A DNA stretch of 23,660 nucleotides. Source: a virus. Positions within the stretch are counted from its first letter, which is position 1; each line of letters begins with the position of its first letter. The stretch lies in IMG/VR virus record IMGVR_UViG_3300045996_001150, positions 1-23,660 of that record; one strand, given 5' to 3'. Both the position numbers and the translations under genes were made by a program. Positions 6,298-13,643 of the stretch are shown piece by piece. Below the pieces are notes generated by a model, which saw nothing but the letters and a program-made list of their open reading frames with translations, was not told the origin of the DNA and did no database searches.

Positions 6298-6720
6298 ATG
6301 GGCACCGGAACACTACAGACGGACGCGCAGAAGTACGAAACAAATCAGGTTCACTATCTGCGCAAGCGCGTAACGTACAATGAGACGGGCATCGCAACCG
6401 GCGTGTCGATGGGCAAAGTCCCGGCCGGCTCGATGATCCTCGACGCTGGCGCACGCATCGAAACCGGCTTCAACTCGGCCGGCACAAATCGCCTCGTCAT
6501 CGGCACCAACTCGTCGTCCTACAATAACATCATGACGAGCACGGTCGCCGCAGCTTCGACGACGGGCGGCAAGAAGTCGACCATCGGCGCGGCTTTGTCC
6601 TTCACGCAGGACACCGAAGTTTTCGCCAAGTACACGGCGGCAACCGGAACGGCGGCGTCTGCCGGCGTTGCGACGCTGGTCGTTGCCTATGTGCCCGGCC
6701 GCGTCGCTGGCCAGGCGTAA
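6298..6720 (+). CDS. Small head protein, possible capsid decoration protein
   Basis: The product has 140 residues, with AGGAG at 6285-6289 before the ATG. It is rich in Thr, Ser, Gly and Ala, has no cysteine and alternates short hydrophobic strands with polar turns (VPAGSMILDAGARIETGF, NRLVIGTN, VATLVVAYVPG), which suggests an all-beta fold. Proteins of this size immediately after the coat gene are often decoration or head-stabilising proteins on the capsid surface. The segment from residue 39 onward (VSMGKVPAGSMILDAGARI) resembles small conserved proteins found behind N4-gp56-type coats. The surface-exposed Ser/Thr content makes it a possible substrate for the glycosyltransferase encoded next. 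The function is inferred from context. Confidence 0.6.
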   Translation: MGTGTLQTDAQKYETNQVHYLRKRVTYNETGIATGVSMGKVPAGSMILDAGARIETGFNSAGTNRLVIGTNSSSYNNIMTSTVAAASTTGGKKSTIGAALSFTQDTEVFAKYTAATGTAASAGVATLVVAYVPGRVAGQA

Positions 6721-6727
6721 GACACTA

Positions 6728-6751
6728 CGGGGCGGCCATCCGGTCGCCCCG
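6728..6751 (+). terminator. Strong hairpin after the head-protein gene
   Basis: CGGGGCGGCC (6728-6737) pairs with GGTCGCCCCG (6742-6751) as a 10-bp stem with one G-U pair and a four-base loop. It starts eight bases after the stop codon of the small head protein. There is no T tract, so it may attenuate rather than stop transcription, or protect the coat mRNA 3' end, giving lower expression downstream. Confidence 0.55.
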
Positions 6752-6754
6752 ATC

Positions 6755-6770
6755 ATCTTCGGGGGAAGAT
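6755..6770 (+). promoter_or_regulatory. Hairpin enclosing the ribosome-binding site of the next gene
   Basis: ATCTTC (6755-6760) and GAAGAT (6765-6770) form a perfect 6-bp stem around the loop GGGG. The only Shine-Dalgarno sequence, GGGGGA (6761-6766), lies in the loop and the right arm, and the start codon ATG follows at 6771 without a gap. Folding would hinder ribosome loading, so translational control of the enzyme gene is plausible. Confidence 0.5.
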
Positions 6771-8150
6771 ATGCCAAAGCATCACCACTATCAGGGCGGC
6801 GAAGCTGCGCGCGATTTCAATACGCAAGCTCTGCCCTATCACGTCATGATCGCAACGCCGACGTCGCGCGGCCTGTGCGTGCCCTATGTGATGGGCATCG
6901 TCGCGACCATCGAGACGCTGATCCGCTTCGGCGTGAAAACCGACTTCCATCTTCTCGCGGACGATTGCCACGTCGACGACGCGCGCAACAAGATTTTCCG
7001 CGAATTTCTGACGACGCCTTGCACCGATCTTCTGTTCATCGATAGCGATATGGGCTGGCGGCCCCAAGATGTGCTGCGGCTGCTCTCAGCGCCCGGCGAC
7101 ATCGTTGCCGGCATCTATCGCCACAAGAACGAGGTCGAGACGTATCCTTTCCATCCCGGCAGCAACACCGGCCCGCGCACCGCGAACGAACACGGCCTGT
7201 TTGAAATGCCGAAGGTGCCCACGGGCTTTATGCGAATTCGGCGTGAGGTCATCGAAGCCCTGCACAAGTGGGAAGTCGATAAAGGCCGCGTCTTTTGGGA
7301 CAGTCCCGAGGACGAGGCGACGGGCAAGATCCCGATCGCGGCGATCTGCGAGCGCGCCTTCGCCTCTGAAATGAAACTGTCGATCGAGGTCGGCGATCAC
7401 AGCAACCGGCATTCCGGCGATCTCGTGCTGTGCCTGAAAGCGCGCCATCTCGGCTTCAAATGCTTTGCCGATCTCGAAATGCAGTTCGATCACGTCGGCG
7501 AACAGGCTTGGACAGGCAATCTCGGCAACTTCCTGCGCCGGCAGCAGGGCTTGCAAAATCCCGGCTTCTGCGAGGCCGTCGACATGATCCGCGCCGGCAA
7601 AACCGGCCCCTCGACGTTCCGCAAGCTGTTTGAAGCCTTCGGCGTGACCGAATGGCCCATGATGCCGGAAGGGCTGCACGAGCTGTTTCACGAGGTCAAG
7701 AACGGCTCCGGCGACGTTCTCGAAACCGGATCGGGCCTGTCGACGCTGGTTATCAGCCTTGCCCTGGAAGGCACGTCGCGCAAGCTGCATGCGCTCGAAC
7801 ACGACGTTCTCTATTGGCAGCAAACCGGGCAATGGCTGCAACGTTACGATCTGACGTCCAACGTCGTGTTGCACCTGGCGCCGCTCATGCCCCAAGGCGG
7901 TTGCATCTGGTACGACATCGGGCCTCGCGATCTGCCAGAGCATTTCGGCGTCGCCCTGATCGACGGGCCTCCGCACAAGTACGGCCGCGACGGCGTGTTC
8001 CACATTCTCGGCGACGCCTTGGCCAGCGCAACGATGATCCTCGACGACGCGGCGCGCGAGCGGTTCGAGATCGACACACACGACATTGAAATGCGCGTGT
8101 GCAATCGGACGTATGCCGTCGCGCGTCCGAAGCTGGCGAGGGCGGCATGA
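6771..8150 (+). CDS. Glycosyltransferase (GT-A-like) fused to SAM-dependent methyltransferase-like domain
   Basis: The product has 459 residues in two parts. Residues about 24-260 look like a GT-A glycosyltransferase: a VMIATPTSRG start strand, LLFIDSDMGW with a DXD-type metal site (D91-S-D93), and FADLEMQFDHVG (232-243) with a His at the place of the usual late metal ligand. Residues about 300-459 look like a class I methyltransferase: DVLETGSGLST (316-325) as the SAM-binding loop, the acidic ALEHD (341-345) after the second strand, ALIDGPP (395-401) and MILDDA (422-427). It would transfer a sugar, and perhaps methylate it or another target. The position between head-protein and adaptor genes suggests virion-protein modification; modification of host surface or small molecules is an alternative. 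The acceptor is unknown. A hairpin covers its ribosome-binding site. Confidence 0.75.
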   Translation: MPKHHHYQGGEAARDFNTQALPYHVMIATPTSRGLCVPYVMGIVATIETLIRFGVKTDFHLLADDCHVDDARNKIFREFLTTPCTDLLFIDSDMGWRPQDVLRLLSAPGDIVAGIYRHKNEVETYPFHPGSNTGPRTANEHGLFEMPKVPTGFMRIRREVIEALHKWEVDKGRVFWDSPEDEATGKIPIAAICERAFASEMKLSIEVGDHSNRHSGDLVLCLKARHLGFKCFADLEMQFDHVGEQAWTGNLGNFLRRQQGLQNPGFCEAVDMIRAGKTGPSTFRKLFEAFGVTEWPMMPEGLHELFHEVKNGSGDVLETGSGLSTLVISLALEGTSRKLHALEHDVLYWQQTGQWLQRYDLTSNVVLHLAPLMPQGGCIWYDIGPRDLPEHFGVALIDGPPHKYGRDGVFHILGDALASATMILDDAARERFEIDTHDIEMRVCNRTYAVARPKLARAA

Positions 8151-8791
8151 GCACGTTGGGAACGATGAAGTCGCGCATCGCTCGCGAGCTTCGGCGAACA
8201 GATCTGACGACGCAGATCGCCGAGGCCATCGCGAGCGCAATCCAGCACTATCAGAAGGAAATCTTTACCTTCACCGAAACGCGCGGCCTCACGTTCCCGA
8301 CTGTTGCATCGCAGGAATTTTACGACAGCGCCGACAACGCCAACATTCCTCTGCTGATCCGGCTCGACTGGCTTCGCCTGGAACACGGCGGGCACTCGTT
8401 CAAGCTGTTCCGCAACTATGACGAGGAGCTAGAGCTATCATCGGGCGGCGGCACAAACACCGGCATGCCGTCCGAGTTCTCATACTTCAACGAGAAATTT
8501 CGGCTCTATCCGGTCCCGGATCAGGTCTACACGGTTCGCATGGCCGGGCATTTCATGCTTGCCGCACCCGCCGGCGACAGCACCGAAAACAATAAATGGA
8601 TGACGGACGGCGAAAACCTGATCCGCCAGCATGCCAAGTATGAGCTGTTCCTGAACGTCCTACAGCGGCCCGATATGGTCGCGCTCTACACGCCGGAGAA
8701 TGAGAACGGCCCCGTCTATCGTGCTCGATCTGCCTTGCGCGGCCTTCGGGCCTCCCGTGGAACGGGCCGCGTCCAAGCGTGGGGCTTCTGA
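8147..8791 (+). CDS. Head-tail adaptor, P22 gp4-like tail accessory factor (probable)
   Basis: The product has 214 residues; the start at 8147 overlaps the previous stop (ATGA), whereas the upstream extension in this frame would lie inside the enzyme gene. The N-terminal part (MKSRIARELRRTDLTTQIAEAIASAIQHYQKEIFTFTETRG) is the helical start typical of gp4-like adaptor proteins, followed by a middle beta-rich part (FRLYPVPDQVYTVRMAGHF) and a helical C-terminal part (ENLIRQHAKYELFLNVLQRPDM). This pattern recurs in podovirus adaptors that bind below the portal ring and connect it to the tail hub. The neighbours on both sides, especially the hub-like gene downstream, support this. The assignment is from motif style plus gene order. 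Confidence 0.72.
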   Translation: MSTLGTMKSRIARELRRTDLTTQIAEAIASAIQHYQKEIFTFTETRGLTFPTVASQEFYDSADNANIPLLIRLDWLRLEHGGHSFKLFRNYDEELELSSGGGTNTGMPSEFSYFNEKFRLYPVPDQVYTVRMAGHFMLAAPAGDSTENNKWMTDGENLIRQHAKYELFLNVLQRPDMVALYTPENENGPVYRARSALRGLRASRGTGRVQAWGF

Positions 8792-10482
8792 TGATCCCGT
8801 TCGGCGAATTCCGGCCCGATCTCAGCGACACGGCGACAAAGATCGTTGCGGAAGCGGCGAACGTCATCCCGCGCGCTGATGGTTACGGCCCATTCCCGAG
8901 CCTTGAGGCCGTGTCCGAGGCGTTGGGCTCTCGGTGTCGCGGATACTTCTCGGCCGATCTCGACGGCGAAGCGTTCTTTTTCGCGGCGACTGAAACCGAT
9001 CTGTTTCTGCTCGACAATACGACGCTGATCTTCTCGAACGTCAGTCAAAGCGGCGGCCCGTATGCAGGGCTCGACACTAAGTCGCAATGGCAATTTGTGC
9101 AGTTCAATAATCTCGTGCTGGCGACGCACCGCAACGTCGTTTTGCAGCGGTTCGATCTCGCGTCGGATACGGAATTCGAGGACAATCCCGACAATCCGCC
9201 GCAAGCCGGCGCGATCGGTGTCGTCGGGCGGTTCGTCATGCTGGCCGATCTTCTCGACGATCCGCAGCGCGTCGCGTGGTGCGGCTTGAATGACACCGAA
9301 AATTGGACGTTCGGCACCGGAAGCAGTGACTTTCAGGATCTCCCGGACGGCGGGCGCGCCCTGCGGATTGCCGGCGGCGAATTCGGCTTCATCCTGCAAG
9401 CGCTGGCGGTGCGGACGATCGTCTACCAACCCGGCTCGGACGTCATTTTCGCGATCAAGCGCGTAGGCGAGAACAAGGGCATTCTGGCGCAATATTCGCT
9501 CATTTCAACCGGCGGCCGGCATTTCTTCTTAGCGACGAGCGGATTTGTCGAGCTGAATTTCGACGGCAGCCTAACCCCGATAGGCGCCGAAGCGGTCGAC
9601 CGGACATTTTTCGCGGCGGCGGCGCTGGACTTTCCACAATTCATCCTGGGCGGTGCCGATCCGAAGCGCGATCTTGTGTTTTGGAGCTACAAGAGCGCCA
9701 GCAGTCCCGACGATCTGTTCGACAAGGTGTTGCCGTACAATACGCTGCTCAAGCGGTGGGGTGCGCCGCTCTCGATCACGGGGGAGTTCTTCGCCTCGGC
9801 CTCGCGTCCTGGCCTGACGCTGGAAGCTCTCGACGCGATTGCGCCTGGCGCCCTTGAGATCACGGACGCCGTAGACAACGGGTCCGGCCTGATCCGCCTT
9901 GAGGTCGGCGACACGTCGAGCCTGACGACGGGCGAATTTAAGACGATCTCCGGCGTTGGCGGCGTGACCAACGCGAACGGCAATTTCGAGATTGACGTGA
10001 TCGACGGGACGCACGTCGACCTTATCGGATCGACGTTCGCGGGCTCCTACACGTCAGGCGGCGTTATCGCCGGCAGTATCGACTTGCTGTCGTTCTCACT
10101 CGACGACGTGTCGACGGCAACGCTGCCGAACCTCGCATGCTTCAACAGCGATCATCAGCTCGGGTTCTTCTCAGGCCCGGTCCTTGAGGCCGTGATTGAG
10201 GGGCCGGAACAGCGGATTGACGGCTGGCGGATGACGACTGACGGCTTCTTTCCTCTCACCGATGCCGAGGAATGTTTCGGCTCCGTCACGAAGCGCGACA
10301 CGCTGCACGGCGATTATGTCGCCAGCTCTGAAAGCGCGATGGATAGCGACGGCTTCTGTTGCGTGCTTGAAGACGCGCGCTCGATGCGGCCTCGGGTTCG
10401 CATTCCGGCCGGCGTGGCCTGGACATATGCGAAGGGCGTCGACACGACGGACTATAGCTTCATCAGGGGGTCGCGGCTATGA
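8791..10482 (+). CDS. Tail hub/nozzle protein, P22 gp10-like (probable), with FCCH-like insert
   Basis: The product has 563 residues from the ATG at 8791, which overlaps the previous stop by one base (TGATG); a GTG four codons earlier is less likely. The sequence is almost all short beta strands with repeated aromatic/Gly turns (RGYFSADLDGEAFFFAATETDLFLL, WQFVQFNNLVLATHR), as in propeller-like podovirus hub or nozzle proteins that close the tail tube below the adaptor ring. The N-terminal motif FGEFRPDL...VIPRADGYGPFPSLE is characteristic of this phage family. Residues about 346-428 form an inserted module with GVTNANGNFEIDVIDGTHVDLIGS...YTSGG, resembling the FCCH-type beta module that recurs in phage tail proteins. 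Function as hub is inferred from fold style and order; confidence is good for virion role. Confidence 0.72.
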   Translation: MIPFGEFRPDLSDTATKIVAEAANVIPRADGYGPFPSLEAVSEALGSRCRGYFSADLDGEAFFFAATETDLFLLDNTTLIFSNVSQSGGPYAGLDTKSQWQFVQFNNLVLATHRNVVLQRFDLASDTEFEDNPDNPPQAGAIGVVGRFVMLADLLDDPQRVAWCGLNDTENWTFGTGSSDFQDLPDGGRALRIAGGEFGFILQALAVRTIVYQPGSDVIFAIKRVGENKGILAQYSLISTGGRHFFLATSGFVELNFDGSLTPIGAEAVDRTFFAAAALDFPQFILGGADPKRDLVFWSYKSASSPDDLFDKVLPYNTLLKRWGAPLSITGEFFASASRPGLTLEALDAIAPGALEITDAVDNGSGLIRLEVGDTSSLTTGEFKTISGVGGVTNANGNFEIDVIDGTHVDLIGSTFAGSYTSGGVIAGSIDLLSFSLDDVSTATLPNLACFNSDHQLGFFSGPVLEAVIEGPEQRIDGWRMTTDGFFPLTDAEECFGSVTKRDTLHGDYVASSESAMDSDGFCCVLEDARSMRPRVRIPAGVAWTYAKGVDTTDYSFIRGSRL

Positions 10483-10793
10483 GCGGCAACGTCCCCGCGC
10501 CGAACGAGCGCAATCCCGAACGACTGTCGCAGGCGATCCGCGAGCTGTTCGAGGGCCGGTCGAATGCGGTCGGCACGTTCAACCTTGCGGATGATCCCGC
10601 GACGTCGACCGTCGTCGAGGCGATGAATTGCGGCGTCGACAGCCAAGTTCTGCTGATGCCTCGCACGGCCGATGCTGCGGCGGCCCTGGCTGCTGGCGAC
10701 GTCTACGTTTCCGCAGTCGGACAGGGCAATTTCACCGTGACGCATCCAGTCGACACAAGCGATCGGGAGTTCGGCTATGTCTGCCTCGGTTAA
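10479..10793 (+). CDS. Small conserved virion-associated protein
   Basis: The product has 104 residues and overlaps the hub gene by ATGA. It has a short helical start (NPERLSQAIRELFEGRSNAVGTFNL) followed by a beta-rich part ending VYVSAVGQGNFTVTHPVDTSDREFGYVCLG. This arrangement, an LFEGRSNA-type motif and a terminal ITH/VTH strand, is familiar from small proteins next to tail-hub genes in many podoviruses, where the precise role is not assigned. It probably folds as a small beta barrel or sandwich in the tail or on the head. It carries no catalytic motif, signal peptide or membrane span. Confidence 0.6.
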   Translation: MSGNVPAPNERNPERLSQAIRELFEGRSNAVGTFNLADDPATSTVVEAMNCGVDSQVLLMPRTADAAAALAAGDVYVSAVGQGNFTVTHPVDTSDREFGYVCLG

Positions 10794-11214
10794 CGTGCTC
10801 TGCGTTCCACCGTTCGCGGTTCGGGAGATGCTTCCGAGGCTGCGCCCGCATCTGATGCGCGGCTGCGAGGTCGCCAAAACAAAAATGGCGACGGTGATCG
10901 ATAGCGTCGAAAGCGGCGACGCCCTCGTTTGGATGGCTTGCGAGACATTCCCGCCGCGCATTCTCGGCGTGTTCGTGACGGAGATTTACGAGCGCGAGGC
11001 CGGCGGGAAATATCTCGTCGTGTCTGCGCTCGCCGGAACCGAGCTAAAGCGATGGGCGATCCTCGCTCGTGACACGATCGACCAATTCGCGCGCAAGGAA
11101 GGCTGCGACGCCGCACGCTTCGCCGGCCGGTTCGGCTGGTCGCGGATATTCACTGACAGTCGCGTCATCTCGGGCGCGGGTGACACCGCTGTTTACGAAA
11201 GGGCGATCGCATGA
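10777..11214 (+). CDS. Possible GNAT-fold virion protein (T7 gp13-like position)
   Basis: The product has 145 residues and overlaps the previous gene by 17 bases; CGGGAG at about 10764-10769 serves as ribosome-binding site. The pattern of alternating strands and helices, with a central GVFVTEIYEREAGGKYLVVSALAG and a C-terminal FARKEGCDAARFAGRFGWSRIF, resembles small acetyltransferase-like proteins found between tail-hub and ejection genes, of which T7 gp13 is the best-known positional counterpart. The GCxxARxxGRxGWxR segment is the most distinctive part. Enzyme activity is doubtful: I see no clear acetyl-CoA loop (Q/RxxGxG/A). It probably acts in virion assembly. The assignment rests on pattern and gene order. 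Confidence 0.5.
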   Translation: MSASVNVLCVPPFAVREMLPRLRPHLMRGCEVAKTKMATVIDSVESGDALVWMACETFPPRILGVFVTEIYEREAGGKYLVVSALAGTELKRWAILARDTIDQFARKEGCDAARFAGRFGWSRIFTDSRVISGAGDTAVYERAIA

Positions 11215-12284
11215 GCGGCGGCATCGGCGGAGAGAAAAAGGACACGAAAAGTCAAGCGCAGTCCGACCCGTGGGACGTGGCCATTCCCTATATTCAACAG
11301 GTTCTCGGCAAGGCCGGATCGGCGATGAGCACGACGCCAACCGGCCCGACGCCGGATCAGATCGCAGCGGCTAACGAGATCAAAACCACGGCCAAGGCCG
11401 GGCATCCCTTCACCGACGCGATCAAGGGCGTTGCGACCGATCTATTCGAGACTGAAAGCCGATCGCCGGCCGTCGAGGCTGGCTATGCCGATTTTGATGC
11501 GCGCGTGAAGGATACGGCGGACGGAAAAAACCTGGACATTCTCAACAATCCGCATCTGCAAGCGATGTTGCAGCTTGTCGGCGACAACGCCTCGGAAGCT
11601 GTTGAGGGACGTTTTGCATCTGCCGGCCGCGACTTTTCAGGGTACGAAGGGCGGGCGATCGCAAAGGGCGTGGCCGACGCGCAGACGCCGCTTCTCCTCG
11701 ATCAGTTCAATCGGGAGCAAGGCCGCACCGACGCGGCGGCGCGCGACATCTACGGCGCGAACAAGGACACGCAGACGACGGCCGCAGCTCTCGACGAGAT
11801 GCGCGAAAAACTTCGCATTGCCGGAATTGACGTCGGGCAGGCTGGCGTCGACGCCTCGCTTTGGGGGCCTGAGACGATCCTTAAAGTCGAGGAAATGCTT
11901 AAAGCCATGCCAGCGGAAGATATGAAGCGGTGGGCAGAGATTTTCTTCCCGGCCGGCCAGCTCGGATCGCAGGAAAGCGGCACGTCGCAAACGAAAAGCT
12001 CGAAATGGGGCGTTTCGGCCAGCTTGAAAGACGTTGGAACGGTCGCGACTGCTATCGGCTCGCTCTCCGATCGTCGCATGAAGCAGGACGTTCGCCGGAT
12101 CGGCACGCTTAACGATGGCCAGCCGGTTTACAGCTTCCGATACCTCGGCAATCCGGTCGTTCACGTCGGCCTGATGGCGCAAGAGGTAGAGGCCGTTGTC
12201 CCTGGCGCCGTTCACGAGGTCGACGGCGTGAAGTTCGTCGACTACGGGCTCGCCACACAACGCGCAGCCGAGATGGAGGGCTAA
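11211..12284 (+). CDS. Internal virion-like protein with C-terminal S74 intramolecular chaperone
   Basis: The product has 357 residues and overlaps the previous gene by ATGA. Residues 1-270 are polar, Ala/Asp/Gln-rich and mostly helical. From residue 286 the sequence SDRRMKQDV...QPVYSFRYLG...VHVGLMAQEVEAVVPGAV matches the S74 chaperone domain of endosialidases and tail fibres, which trimerises, helps folding and is then cut off just before the conserved Ser-Asp; the S286-D287 pair is intact. Fibres normally carry this domain after beta-helix parts, whereas here it follows a helical domain in the place of small internal virion proteins (T7 gp14-like). The protein might be a short fibre or an ejection-channel component assembled as a trimer. 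The S74 domain is sure; the rest is not. Confidence 0.75.
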   Translation: MSGGIGGEKKDTKSQAQSDPWDVAIPYIQQVLGKAGSAMSTTPTGPTPDQIAAANEIKTTAKAGHPFTDAIKGVATDLFETESRSPAVEAGYADFDARVKDTADGKNLDILNNPHLQAMLQLVGDNASEAVEGRFASAGRDFSGYEGRAIAKGVADAQTPLLLDQFNREQGRTDAAARDIYGANKDTQTTAAALDEMREKLRIAGIDVGQAGVDASLWGPETILKVEEMLKAMPAEDMKRWAEIFFPAGQLGSQESGTSQTKSSKWGVSASLKDVGTVATAIGSLSDRRMKQDVRRIGTLNDGQPVYSFRYLGNPVVHVGLMAQEVEAVVPGAVHEVDGVKFVDYGLATQRAAEMEG

Positions 12285-12286
12285 CG

Positions 12287-13642
12287 ATGTCCACTCTATC
12301 CGAGTTGTTCAAGGGCATCGGCGCCGTTGACGCGGAAGACAATCTATTCAAGAACCCGGTCGTCTCTCAAATGATTGCCGGCATCATATCGAGTACGCCC
12401 GGAATTAGCGTGACGCCTCCCGACGAGACGGCAAAGCCGCAGGTTCGAGACGTTGCCTCGACGGTCGATCAGGGCATGCCGTACACGCCGAGCGCAGCAC
12501 AGCCGCAGGACGTGGCGCCCAAGAACATCAACAACGCAAGTCCTGTCCCGGCCAAGCAATCGCGCGGGCTCTCCGAAACGGTTTACGACTTCGGCCGTGC
12601 ATTGCAGGGGCATGCGGTCGACGTCAACAAATACGACAACCAGAACGAGACGGTCGCCCTGTTCATGCAGCATGGGCTCGACGAAGCCACGGCCCGCGCC
12701 GCGGCGCGCAATCCGGCCGTGCAACAGGCTTTGCTCGGCTCACTCATTCCGCAGAAGCCGACGCCTTACGATTTGAAGCCGGGCGAGATCCGTTTCGACG
12801 GCAAGAACCGCGAAGTCGCTCGCAATGACCTCGGGCGTCCCGGCGCAAACGAGCTGGGGCTAAATCCGCAGTATGTGCGCGGCCCTGACGGCAAGGTGCG
12901 CTTGCTGCAAGTCGGAAAGGACGGTCGCGGCGTTCTGACGAAGATCGACGAAGGGCTCGAAGTCCTGCCGCCGACGACGACGGTCGATCGCGGGACGTCG
13001 ACGGAGATCATAGGTCGGCATGGCGGCGGCTCGGTCGGAAACCTGACAAAAGACGTTGAGGGCGAAGCGCGCGGCAAGAAGTATGGGCAGGAAAAAGGCG
13101 AAGCGCTCGCCAACAAGCCGCAAGCAACGGCCGCACTCGACAGCTCGATCAAGGGCCTTGAGCGGTTAGAGCGAGAAGCACAGGCGATCCACGATAATCC
13201 GGCGTTGGGCCGGATTACCGGCGTCATGGGTATGTTTCCGAATATGCCCGGCGGCGAAGCGGCGAACGTCAAGGCCAATCTCGAAACGCTCAAGTCGCAA
13301 GTGGGCTTCTCGGTGCTGCAAGCGATGCGCGACGCCTCAAAGACGGGCGGCGCCCTCGGCGCGATCTCCGACCGCGAAAACGAGATATTGCAGAACAACC
13401 TTTCTGCGCTGATGCAAAGCCAGTCGGTCGAGCAATTCCAAACGAACTTGCAGAAGATAGTCACGTTCGCGCGGGAAAGCCGCGACCGTTTGCGCAAGGC
13501 ATACGGTGACACCTATGGAAACGACAACGACGCCGCGTCGGTCGTCGACAAGGCACGTCAAGCCATAGCGGACGGCGCAAATCGCGAGGCCGTCATTCAA
13601 CGATTGATCTCGAACGGGATCAATCCGCCGCCGGGGTTGTGA
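12287..13642 (+). CDS. DNA-ejection (internal virion) protein, probable
   Basis: The product has 451 residues, starting three bases after the previous stop. An N-terminal Pro/Ala/Gln-rich disordered part (1-130) is followed by a beta-rich middle (GPDGKVRLLQVGKDGRGVLTKIDEG) and a long helical C-terminal half. The latter holds ALDSSIKGLERLEREAQAI and a SQVGFSVLQAMRDASKTGGALGAISDREN segment that I associate with ejection proteins of many short-tailed phages. Such proteins leave the capsid with the DNA and form a conduit across the envelope, like P22 gp7/gp16/gp20 or T7 gp14-16. Order and coupling with the two following large genes support this. No enzymatic motif was seen. The name of the family is uncertain. 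Confidence 0.62.
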   Translation: MSTLSELFKGIGAVDAEDNLFKNPVVSQMIAGIISSTPGISVTPPDETAKPQVRDVASTVDQGMPYTPSAAQPQDVAPKNINNASPVPAKQSRGLSETVYDFGRALQGHAVDVNKYDNQNETVALFMQHGLDEATARAAARNPAVQQALLGSLIPQKPTPYDLKPGEIRFDGKNREVARNDLGRPGANELGLNPQYVRGPDGKVRLLQVGKDGRGVLTKIDEGLEVLPPTTTVDRGTSTEIIGRHGGGSVGNLTKDVEGEARGKKYGQEKGEALANKPQATAALDSSIKGLERLEREAQAIHDNPALGRITGVMGMFPNMPGGEAANVKANLETLKSQVGFSVLQAMRDASKTGGALGAISDRENEILQNNLSALMQSQSVEQFQTNLQKIVTFARESRDRLRKAYGDTYGNDNDAASVVDKARQAIADGANREAVIQRLISNGINPPPGL

Positions 13643-13643
13643 G

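Noticed and set aside
7086-8240. Long minus-strand frame (384 codons) opposite the glycosyltransferase-methyltransferase gene
   Set aside because: Composition is that of an antisense shadow; the + strand frame has clear domain motifs and operon coupling.
12766-13512. Minus-strand frame of 248 codons in the ejection-protein gene
   Set aside because: Ser/Arg/Pro-rich antisense shadow without start signals; the + strand gene is coupled to its neighbours.
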